A stretch of DNA of 5,317 nt from Actinobacteria bacterium UBA4719 (GTDB lineage: Bacteria > Actinomycetota > Actinomycetes > Actinomycetales > Dermatophilaceae): the NCBI GenBank assembly GCA_002404345.1, contig DHJN01000209.1, positions 942-6,258 of the forward strand. Direction: 5' to 3'. Below the pieces are notes generated by a model. That model ran no database searches. It saw only the letters and a list, made by a program, of their open reading frames with translations, and had not been told where the DNA came from. Position numbers and translations under genes: made by a program. Of this stretch, positions 1 to 4,655 are shown piece after piece; the first letter of the stretch is position 1; every line of letters starts with the position of its first letter.

Positions 1-1
1 C

Positions 2-379
2 GGGCATCACAACCTCAAGACCGCCGGCTTCTGGGACAGCGACCAGTCACCGGACGGGACGCTGTACTGGACCACCGCCACCGGCCGGAAGGTCACGACC
101 TACCCCTACGGGTACGACCACCCCGACGACCAACCCGTCAAGACCTCAACCCTGGAATCGCGGCTCGGCCGCCGACTCGCACAGGTCATCAACCCCGACA
201 TCCCCCTGCCCGGGCACTTCAACATCTTCGACGAGATCGACTGGGCACAAGCCCTGGCCCCCGCCACCCCACAACCCCGGCAACACACCTGGGACACGGC
301 ACGAGCCAACCAGAAACAACTCGCAGCCGCAGCCACAGCCGCAGTGGCGTCACGCGACCCGGGGCCGCCACCGTTCTGA
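2..379 (+). CDS. DUF222/HNH endonuclease-family protein, C-terminal part (5' end outside window)
   Basis: The frame is open from the left edge and ends at TGA 377-379, giving 125 residues. The visible part begins GHHNLKTAGFW and continues through DGTLYWTTATGR to a proline-rich tail ending PPPF. The HH-x-LK-x-x-G-x-W ... DGT-x-x-W-x-x-x-x-GR arrangement is the end of the HNH nuclease module found at the C-terminus of actinobacterial DUF222 (13E12 repeat family) proteins. The N-terminal DUF222 region and the first HNH residues lie outside the window. Members are usually multicopy and of unsettled function; nuclease activity is inferred from the motif only. Codons end overwhelmingly in C and the coding strand has very few T, unlike lysS next door, which suggests a different history. 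The stop codon is formed by the first unit of the tandem array that follows. Family call good; activity unknown. Confidence 0.82.
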   Translation, partial: GHHNLKTAGFWDSDQSPDGTLYWTTATGRKVTTYPYGYDHPDDQPVKTSTLESRLGRRLAQVINPDIPLPGHFNIFDEIDWAQALAPATPQPRQHTWDTARANQKQLAAAATAAVASRDPGPPPF

Positions 380-447
380 TGCACCACCGTTCTGATGCAC
401 GACCGTTCTGATGCACGACCGTTCTGATGCACGACCGTTCTGATGCA
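371..447. repeat. 16-bp tandem repeat array, about 4.8 copies
   Basis: The unit CCGTTCTGATGCACGA occurs at 371-386 (with one change, CACCA for CACGA), 387-402, 403-418 and 419-434, followed by a 13-base partial copy at 435-447. The three middle copies are identical. The first unit contains the TGA stop of the upstream HNH gene, so every unit carries the same TGA. The 16-bp period is not a multiple of three and no spacer sequence lies between units. The near-perfect identity suggests recent expansion by slippage, or selection for a repeated binding site. Confidence 0.95.
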
Positions 448-476
448 TTCGAGCTGTGTGCTGAACGACCGGTCAG

Positions 477-491
477 GCAGAACAGTTCTGC
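477..491. promoter_or_regulatory. Perfect 15-bp inverted repeat upstream of lysS
   Basis: GCAGAAC at 477-483, a single A at 484, and GTTCTGC at 485-491 form a perfect 7-bp-arm inverted repeat. It ends 4 bp before the candidate -10 box (496-501) and would lie in the -35/spacer region of that promoter, where a bound repressor would block RNA polymerase. The right half repeats the GTTCTG core of the upstream 16-bp array and is in phase with it (485 is 7 x 16 after 373). Operator function is inference; arms this short with a 1-nt centre could also be chance. Confidence 0.4.
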
Positions 492-495
492 TGGG

Positions 496-507
496 TACCC
501 TTGCCGG
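496..507 (+). promoter_or_regulatory. Candidate -10 box for leaderless lysS transcript
   Basis: TACCCT at 496-501 fits the actinobacterial TANNNT -10 pattern. It is followed by six bases and then the GTG at 508, exactly the spacing expected if transcription starts on the G of the start codon. No Shine-Dalgarno sequence precedes that GTG, which also favours a leaderless message. A convincing -35 hexamer is not visible at 17 bp (473-478, TCAGGC). Confidence 0.45.
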
Positions 508-2007
508 GTGAGTGACACACCTGCCCCCGCCGTTCCCGAGATCGACCTGCCCGAGCAGATGCGCGTCCGCCGGAACAAACGAGCTCGGCTGCTGGACGAG
601 GGCCGGGAGCCGTATCCCGTGGGAGTGCCTCGCACTCACACGCTCACGGAGGTGCGTGAGGCCTACGGGCACCTGAAGATCGCCGAGGAGACCCAGGACG
701 TCGTGGGCGTCGCGGGTCGGGTGGTATTCATCCGGAACACCGGCAAGCTGGCCTTCGCCACGTTGCAGGAGGGCGACGGGACCCGTCTCCAGGCGATGCT
801 CAGCCTGGCCGAGGTTGGCGAGAAGGCCTTGGTCGCGTGGAAGGCTGATGTGGACATCGGCGACTTCGTCTTCGTTCGCGGCCGGGTGATCTCGAGCAAG
901 CGTGGCGAGCTCTCCGTGCTGGCCGACGAATGGGCGATGGCGAGCAAGGCGCTGCGACCACTTCCGACCATGCACAGCGAGCTGTCCGAGGAGTCTCGGG
1001 TACGCCAGCGCTACGCCGACCTGATCGTGCGCCAAGAGGCGCGTGACATGGTCCGCGACCGCGCGGCCATTGTTCGTGCGGTGCGTGACACCCTTCATGG
1101 TCTTGGGTTCATCGAGATCGAGACGCCGGTTCTGCAGCTCGTCCATGGTGGTGCGGCGGCCCGACCTTTTCCGACGCACCTCAATGCCTTCGACATCAAG
1201 ATGTCGTTGCGTATTGCCCTGGAGCTGTATCTCAAACGAGCCGTTGTCGGCGGTGTGGACAAGGTCTTCGAGATGGGCCGGATCTTCCGCAACGAAGGTG
1301 TTGACTCCACGCACAGCCCGGAATTCACGATGCTCGAGGTCTATGAAGCCTTTGGCGACCAACACACGATGGCCCACTTGATGCAGGGGATCGTCCTGGC
1401 GGCCGCGGATGCTTTTGGTTCCCGGGTCATCGACACCCCGGCCGGGCAGATCCAGCTCGCCGGCGAATGGCGCTGGCTACCCGTCTATCAGGGCCTTTCC
1501 GAGGCGGTGGGCGAGGACGTCACGCCCGACACCGATGCCCAGACCCTGCGGGCGATCGCGAGTCGCCACAATGTGCCGGTCCAGCCCGAATGGGCGGCCG
1601 AGAAACTGGTCGTCGAGCTATTCGGGGAGATCGTCGAACCGACACTGCTTCAGCCAACCTTCGTCTGCGACTATCCGCCGTCGGCCCAGCCGCTGGCCCG
1701 ACCGCACCGCAAGGACCCCAGGCTCATCGAGGCTTGGGACCTCATCATCGGTGGTACCGAACGTGGGACGGCTTTCTCGGAGCTGATCGACCCGGTGATC
1801 CAGCGCGATCGGCTCACGGCGCAGTCCCTGCGGGCTGCTGCCGGAGACGTCGAGGCGATGCAGCTCGACGAGGACTTCCTGCGTGCCCTGGAGTATGGCG
1901 CGCCGCCAATGGGTGGCCTCGGTCTTGGCATTGATCGCCTGGTCATGCTGTTCACCGGCGCCGGTATCCGCGAGACCATTCTGTTCCCGTTGCTGAAACC
2001 GGAGTGA
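508..2007 (+). CDS. lysS: Lysine--tRNA ligase, class II
   Basis: This enzyme charges tRNA-Lys with lysine using ATP, in the cytoplasm. From the GTG at 508 it is 499 residues, the usual size for bacterial class II LysRS. The N-terminal anticodon-binding OB fold spans roughly residues 64-150 (VVGVAGRVVFIRNTGKLAFA). The class II core follows: motif 1 ends at the invariant Pro207 (IEIETPVL), motif 2 is around 254-279 (FEMGRIFRNEG with Arg261, then HSPEFTMLEVY), FSEL carries a lysine-contact Glu, and motif 3 is GLGLGIDRL with Arg477. The start LPEQMRVRRNKRARLL closely resembles mycobacterial LysS and there is no LysX-type membrane domain. I chose GTG 508 because family similarity begins just after it and a -10-like box suits a leaderless start. 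The upstream in-frame ATG at 427 lies inside the tandem array and would add 27 unrelated residues. Its end is coupled closely to the next gene. Confidence 0.96.
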   Translation: MSDTPAPAVPEIDLPEQMRVRRNKRARLLDEGREPYPVGVPRTHTLTEVREAYGHLKIAEETQDVVGVAGRVVFIRNTGKLAFATLQEGDGTRLQAMLSLAEVGEKALVAWKADVDIGDFVFVRGRVISSKRGELSVLADEWAMASKALRPLPTMHSELSEESRVRQRYADLIVRQEARDMVRDRAAIVRAVRDTLHGLGFIEIETPVLQLVHGGAAARPFPTHLNAFDIKMSLRIALELYLKRAVVGGVDKVFEMGRIFRNEGVDSTHSPEFTMLEVYEAFGDQHTMAHLMQGIVLAAADAFGSRVIDTPAGQIQLAGEWRWLPVYQGLSEAVGEDVTPDTDAQTLRAIASRHNVPVQPEWAAEKLVVELFGEIVEPTLLQPTFVCDYPPSAQPLARPHRKDPRLIEAWDLIIGGTERGTAFSELIDPVIQRDRLTAQSLRAAAGDVEAMQLDEDFLRALEYGAPPMGGLGLGIDRLVMLFTGAGIRETILFPLLKPE

Positions 2008-2009
2008 AC

Positions 2010-2216
2010 ATGAGCCTGCATTTCGTTGTGATCGCCCTTGGCGCGCTGTTGCCGAGCGCAGGCGTCGCCTTCTTGTTCTATCTGGTCATCAAGGCAATGC
2101 TCGAAGGCGACCGCAGTGAGCGGCTGGCGCATTCCAAGTGGGAAGCCGATCAAGAGCGTTTGGGATCTTCGGCGAGCGAATCCAACGATAATGGCGAGCG
2201 GGATTCCGCTTTGTGA
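2010..2216 (+). CDS. Small single-pass membrane protein of unknown function
   Basis: A 68-residue protein starts at ATG 2010, two bases after the lysS stop. GGAG at 2001-2004, inside the end of lysS, gives a Shine-Dalgarno with 5-nt spacing. A GTG at 2004 overlapping the lysS stop (GTGA) is a weaker in-frame alternative that would add two residues. Residues about 5-30 (FVVIALGALLPSAG then VAFLFYLVIKAM) form one hydrophobic helix with a central LPSAG break. The rest is charged (EGDRSERLAHSKWEADQERL) and ends in a low-complexity Ser/Asn/Glu tail. Basic residues just after the helix predict N-terminus outside, C-terminus in the cytoplasm. I do not recognise a named family. The tight spacing implies cotranscription and translational coupling with lysS. 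Confidence 0.8.
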   Translation: MSLHFVVIALGALLPSAGVAFLFYLVIKAMLEGDRSERLAHSKWEADQERLGSSASESNDNGERDSAL

Positions 2217-2298
2217 GAATTGTCGCGTATGGTGGAGTGATGAATTGCCGGTGAACACAGATCATCGGCTCGTAAACGGTCCTCATTCGGGAGTCTTC
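2217..2298 (+). promoter_or_regulatory. lsr2 upstream region with candidate -10 box and mini-ORF
   Basis: This 82-bp gap separates the small membrane-protein gene from lsr2. TATGGT at 2228-2233 fits TANNNT and is followed after six bases by ATG 2240, which opens a four-codon frame (Met-Asn-Cys-Arg, stop 2252-2254). That stop overlaps a GTG at 2251 in frame with lsr2 (GTGA). A strong Shine-Dalgarno for lsr2, GGGAG at 2289-2293, lies 5 nt before the ATG at 2299. No good -35 hexamer is seen. lsr2 may thus have its own promoter besides readthrough from lysS. Confidence 0.35.
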
Positions 2299-2631
2299 AT
2301 GGCGCAACGTGTTCAATATCTGCTGGTTGACGACATCGACGGCGCCGAGGCGGCGGAGACCGTGTCGTTCTCACTCGACGGCGTCTCCTACGAGATCGAC
2401 CTGACCGTCGCCAATGCCAAGAAGCTGCGCAACGACCTGGCCGGGTGGGTGGGTCATGCCCGTCGCTCCGGCGGCCGCAAGAGCTCGCGCAAGGCAGGGG
2501 CCAGCGCTGGTCAGCGTCGGGGCGACCTGGGCGCCGTCCGTCAGTGGGCGCGCAAGAACGGTCACCAGGTCAGCGACCGGGGCCGCATCTCGGCCGGGAT
2601 CCTGGCTGCGTACGACAAAGCACACGGCTGA
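2299..2631 (+). CDS. lsr2: Nucleoid-associated protein Lsr2
   Basis: A 110-residue protein that matches the usual Lsr2 length and plan. Lsr2 is the actinobacterial H-NS analogue: it binds AT-rich DNA in the minor groove, oligomerises and silences horizontally acquired genes. The N-terminal dimerisation region (residues 1-50) shows MAQRVQYLLVDDIDG, DETV-like AETVSFSLDGVSYEIDL and NAKKLRNDLAGWV. A basic linker follows (54-74, HARRSGGRKSSRK). The C-terminal DNA-binding domain has AVRQWARKNGHQVSDRGRI, with the AT-hook-like Arg94-Gly95-Arg96 and the terminal ILAAYDKA helix. The start is ATG 2299, supported by GGGAG 5 nt upstream and by the conserved MAxxV beginning. In mycobacteria lsr2 also lies directly after lysS, so this is an old neighbourhood. 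The stop codon lies in a 19-bp duplicated stretch. Confidence 0.97.
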   Translation: MAQRVQYLLVDDIDGAEAAETVSFSLDGVSYEIDLTVANAKKLRNDLAGWVGHARRSGGRKSSRKAGASAGQRRGDLGAVRQWARKNGHQVSDRGRISAGILAAYDKAHG

Positions 2632-2658
2632 CCCAGACTCACACGGCTGACCCAGACT
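2621..2658. repeat. 19-bp perfect tandem duplication across the lsr2 stop codon
   Basis: CACACGGCTGACCCAGACT at 2621-2639 is repeated exactly at 2640-2658. The first copy holds the last two sense codons and the TGA of lsr2 (2629-2631). The second copy fills most of the gap to the convergent polymerase gene, and its last base is the final base of that gene's stop codon. It looks like a slippage duplication in the intergenic junction. Confidence 0.95.
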
Positions 2659-2666
2659 CAGGTGTG
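2640..2666. terminator. Weak candidate bidirectional hairpin between lsr2 and polymerase gene
   Basis: CACAC (2640-2644) and CTGA (2647-2650) can pair with TCAG (2658-2661) and GTGTG (2662-2666), a 9-bp stem with a 2-nt GG bulge and a 7-nt loop. It lies at the convergent junction where a shared terminator would be expected. It has no T-tract on either side and is only moderately GC-rich, so it may be fortuitous. Confidence 0.25.
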
Positions 2667-3584
2667 GCGCGAGAGGGTTGTGGCGAAGACGTCGCCATCG
2701 CTGACCAGTCGGGCCAGGACGTCGTCCAGGTCCAGCTGTCTGAGGGTGTCGCGCTTCTCCGCCCCTCGTTCGACCTCCACCCACGTGCGGGGTGCGGCGA
2801 CAAAAGGAGCGTCCTTGCCGCGCAACGAGTAGGGCGTGATCGTCGTCTTTGCCGCGACGTTCTGGCTCCAGTCCAGCAGCACCCGGCCGGGCCGCAGCGA
2901 CTTCGACATCTTCCACACGACGAGCTCGGGTCGCAGCCTGGTGAGATCTTGAGCGACTTCACGTGCGATGTCGCGGATCGTGTCGGAGTCCTGCTCGCCG
3001 GGCAATGCGGCATACAGCTGCATTCCCTTGCTGCCGCTGGTCACTGGTGCCGTGCTGAGCCCGATGCGCTCAAGGCGTTCACGCACGAGCAGAGCCAGCT
3101 GCGCGCACTCGTGCAGCCCGGCCGGGGCACCCGGGTCCAGGTCGATCACCAACCGGTCGGGACGGCACGGGTGGCCGTCGGCATCGAACCGCCATTGGGG
3201 GACGTGGAGCTCGAGCGAGGCGAGGTTCACGAGGTACGTCAGGGCTGCCGTGTCCTGCACCACCGGGTAGCGGATCGTGTCGTTGCCGCGCTCCGATCGC
3301 GAGCCGCTGGTGGGCACCTCCACAGTGCTCAGCCATGACGGCGCTCCCTTGGGCAGGTTCTTCTCGAAGAACGACGGTCCGTTCGTACCGTGCGGCCAGC
3401 GGATGCGGGTCACCGGCCGGTCGGCCAGGTGCGGCAGCAGGAACGGGGCAACCTTGGCGTAGTAGTTGAGCACCTCACCCTTGGTGGTCTCGGTCGCGGG
3501 GTACATGACCTTGTCCAGGTTGCTCAGCTGGAGGCGACGGCCGCCAACGAGTACCGTCACCAGGTCGCTTGTCCGCTCCGGCAA
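2658..3584 (-). CDS. ligD: LigD-type polymerase/primase (PolDom) for NHEJ
   Basis: An archaeo-eukaryotic-primase-superfamily polymerase, equivalent to the polymerase module of LigD. It fills gaps and adds templated or untemplated nucleotides, often ribonucleotides, at broken ends held by Ku. From TTG 3584 it has 308 residues, about one PolDom. Visible motifs: LSNLDKVMYP (20-29), HLADRPVTRIRWP (52-64), FFEKN (72-76), HVPQW (127-131), metal-binding Asp148 and Asp150 in VIDLDPG, TSGSKG (182-187), MSKSLR (226-231) and the third Asp238 in LLDWSQN, then TTITPYSLRG. The catalytic set looks complete. The start is uncertain: TTG 3584 has GGTGAG at a good distance, overlapping the ligase stop; GTG 3560 (300 residues) has no close ribosome site. 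The frame stays open upstream to 3773 within the ligase gene, which matters for a possible Lig-Pol fusion. It lies 7 nt after the ligase gene and converges on lsr2. Confidence 0.92.
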   Translation of the reverse strand: MPERTSDLVTVLVGGRRLQLSNLDKVMYPATETTKGEVLNYYAKVAPFLLPHLADRPVTRIRWPHGTNGPSFFEKNLPKGAPSWLSTVEVPTSGSRSERGNDTIRYPVVQDTAALTYLVNLASLELHVPQWRFDADGHPCRPDRLVIDLDPGAPAGLHECAQLALLVRERLERIGLSTAPVTSGSKGMQLYAALPGEQDSDTIRDIAREVAQDLTRLRPELVVWKMSKSLRPGRVLLDWSQNVAAKTTITPYSLRGKDAPFVAAPRTWVEVERGAEKRDTLRQLDLDDVLARLVSDGDVFATTLSRHT

Positions 3585-3591
3585 AGCGCGC

Positions 3592-4542
3592 TCACCCCCC
3601 GTCGTGCACGTCGTCGTGCACGTCGTCGGGTGACAGGTCGGGTCGCAGGCCACGGTATGCCGGTTGCCGCAGTCTGCCCTGTGCGGACAGGCCCAGGGAC
3701 TGCACCTCCACGACGACCTCCGGTCGAACCCACGTCGTTCCCTGCGCGTCCATTTTCGGCACATCGTCGGCAAAGGGCGAGGTGTCGACGCTCAGATCCT
3801 GCAGGGCGCCCAGAACGCGATCCTGTTCCTTGCCTGCCAGACCGCTTCCGACCCGACCCAGATATGCCAGTCCCCGGTGGGTCGGGATACCGACCAGGAC
3901 GGCGCCCAGACGGTGTGCGCTGTCGGTCTCCAGCCGCCATCCGCCGATCACCACCGACCGCGACCCGCGATGGGGGAACTTCAGCCAGTCAGGGCTGCGC
4001 CGTCCCGGGCTGTATCTCGACGAGAGTCGTTTGCTGACCACGCCTTCCAGGCCCTGCTCCAGGGTGGCGGCCCGGAGCGCCTCACCGTCGTCATAGGTGG
4101 GCGGCACCGCAGCGCTGGGACCGGCAAGGCCGATCCGCTCCAGCATCGCCCGTCGCTCCGCAAGGGGGCGGGAGGTGAGGTCGACGCCATCGAGGCGCAG
4201 CAGGTCGAACACCAGGTAGGTGACGGGCTGGTCGACCGCCAGGATGCGTGCCTTCCCGGCGTTGCCGACGTGCATGCGTTCGGCAAGCGCGGAGAACGAG
4301 GGGAGCCCACCGTCGAGCGCCACGACCTCACCATCGAGCAGCATGTCGTCGGGCATCCCCGGGCCGGTCAGGGCGTTCAGCTCCGGGAAGCTCATGGTGA
4401 CGTCGTTCTCGTTGCGGGACAACAGCTTCAGCCGGCCATCGGCGACATCGGCCATGACGCGCATACCGTCCCACTTGATCTCGTGCGTCCACGCAGGACC
4501 GCGCGGGATCGCGGCTCCCGCACTAGCCAGCATGGGGCGCAT
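3592..4542 (-). CDS. ligD: ATP-dependent DNA ligase (LigC/LigD ligase module) for NHEJ
   Basis: This enzyme seals DNA nicks and breaks through an enzyme-AMP intermediate and is the joining step of bacterial end-joining. It has 316 residues from ATG 4542. Motif I is EIKWDGMR with the adenylated Lys23, followed by SRNEND (42-47), DGEVVAL (70-76), the motif IIIa-like YLVFDLLRLDG (109-119), motif IV LEGVVSK (165-171) and motif V DWLKF (185-189). The OB-fold domain follows from about VVIGGWR and ends with the family-typical RLRQPAYRGLRPD. The protein stops soon after, with a duplicated DDVHDDVHDGG tail. No polymerase or 3'-phosphoesterase module is attached. ATG 4542 was chosen because AGGA lies 7 nt upstream and RPMLAS is the usual beginning; a GTG at 4599 would add 19 residues without similarity. 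It shares an upstream region with Ku and probably forms an operon with the polymerase gene. Confidence 0.95.
   Translation of the reverse strand: MRPMLASAGAAIPRGPAWTHEIKWDGMRVMADVADGRLKLLSRNENDVTMSFPELNALTGPGMPDDMLLDGEVVALDGGLPSFSALAERMHVGNAGKARILAVDQPVTYLVFDLLRLDGVDLTSRPLAERRAMLERIGLAGPSAAVPPTYDDGEALRAATLEQGLEGVVSKRLSSRYSPGRRSPDWLKFPHRGSRSVVIGGWRLETDSAHRLGAVLVGIPTHRGLAYLGRVGSGLAGKEQDRVLGALQDLSVDTSPFADDVPKMDAQGTTWVRPEVVVEVQSLGLSAQGRLRQPAYRGLRPDLSPDDVHDDVHDGG
3595..3600 (-). other. G6 homopolymer directly before the ligase stop codon
   Basis: On the minus strand six G residues (two Gly codons) sit immediately before the ligase TGA (3594-3592). Skipping or losing one G moves the reading frame into the polymerase frame, which has no stop from there on, and joins the two genes as ...HDGGERALPERTSDLV. 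Homopolymers of this kind are hot spots for replication and transcription slippage and for sequencing error. The tract and frame relation are seen directly; any use of it is inference. Confidence 0.6.
3600..3628. repeat. 12-bp tandem duplication at the 3' end of the ligase gene
   Basis: GTCGTGCACGTC at 3601-3612 is repeated exactly at 3613-3624, and the 12-base period holds from 3600 to 3628. On the coding (minus) strand it encodes the repeated DDVHDDVHD tail of the ligase. The unit contains the palindrome CGTGCACG. Being a multiple of three it keeps the frame. It abuts the G6 tract. Confidence 0.9.
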
Positions 4543-4655
4543 GGGTCCATCCTGACGGACGGAACGAGGTCCGCGACACAGTGGCGATCTCAGTGACACA
4601 GTGAAGATCTCAAGGACAGAGCGAAGATCTCAAGGACTGGGAGAGTGATCTCATC
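4543..4655. promoter_or_regulatory. Divergent promoter region for ligase-polymerase (left) and Ku (right)
   Basis: Both transcription units start from this 113-bp stretch. On the left, AGGA precedes the ligase ATG by 7 nt. On the right, GGGAGAG (4639-4645) precedes the Ku ATG by 10 nt. No standard -10/-35 pair could be made out for either direction, so promoters are expected to overlap the direct repeats. A sequence-specific regulator or an alternative sigma factor would fit, but neither is shown. Confidence 0.5.
4573..4653. repeat. Four 20/21-bp direct repeats in the divergent ligase/Ku promoter region
   Basis: Four head-to-tail units lie at 4573-4592, 4593-4612, 4613-4632 and 4633-4653. 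Unit 2 reads GTGACACAGTGAAGATCTCA; unit 1 matches it at 17 of 20 positions and unit 3 at 16 of 20. Unit 4 is 21 bp and changed in the middle, where it carries GGGAGAG, the probable Ku ribosome site. GAC near the start and GATCTCA at the end are identical in all four. The 20-bp period is close to two helical turns, which would put repeated sites on one face of the DNA. The array fills most of the 113-bp gap between the two NHEJ transcription units. Confidence 0.88.

Noticed and set aside
371..447. CRISPR-like array
   Set aside because: Units are contiguous without spacers, only 16 bp long, and no cas genes are present. The 20-bp array at 4573-4653 fails for the same reasons.
477..491. LexA/SOS box
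   Set aside because: Actinobacterial LexA sites have GAAC-N4-GTTC half-site spacing; here the GAAC and GTTC halves are separated by one base.
427..507. Longer lysS start at ATG 427
   Set aside because: The ATG is part of the tandem repeat, the 27 added residues are unlike LysRS, and GTG 508 fits the family start and a leaderless promoter.
1201..1300. Divergent LysRS residues: IALELYLKR instead of IAPELYLKR, and GRIFRNEG instead of NRxFRNEG
   Set aside because: Other functional LysRS families (Bacillus LysS, mycobacterial LysX) show similar substitutions, and the key Glu, Arg and motif 3 Arg are kept, so no loss of function is implied.
106..1377. Long open frame on the minus strand opposite the HNH tail and lysS
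   Set aside because: It lies antisense to two clearly recognised genes, has no family resemblance, and its openness follows from GC-rich codon structure of lysS.
2251..2298. N-terminally extended Lsr2 from GTG 2251
   Set aside because: ATG 2299 has a strong GGGAG site and begins with the conserved Lsr2 N-terminus; the extension has no visible conservation.
3585..3773. N-terminal extension of the polymerase up to 3773 as a real protein segment
   Set aside because: It is the alternate frame of the ligase 3' end and reads as low-complexity Thr/Cys/Arg sequence; only its openness is of interest for the fusion idea.
3390..4596. Plus-strand open frames opposite the ligase and polymerase genes
   Set aside because: They are antisense to genes with complete catalytic motifs and show Arg/Pro/Ala-rich composition typical of shadow frames in GC-rich DNA.
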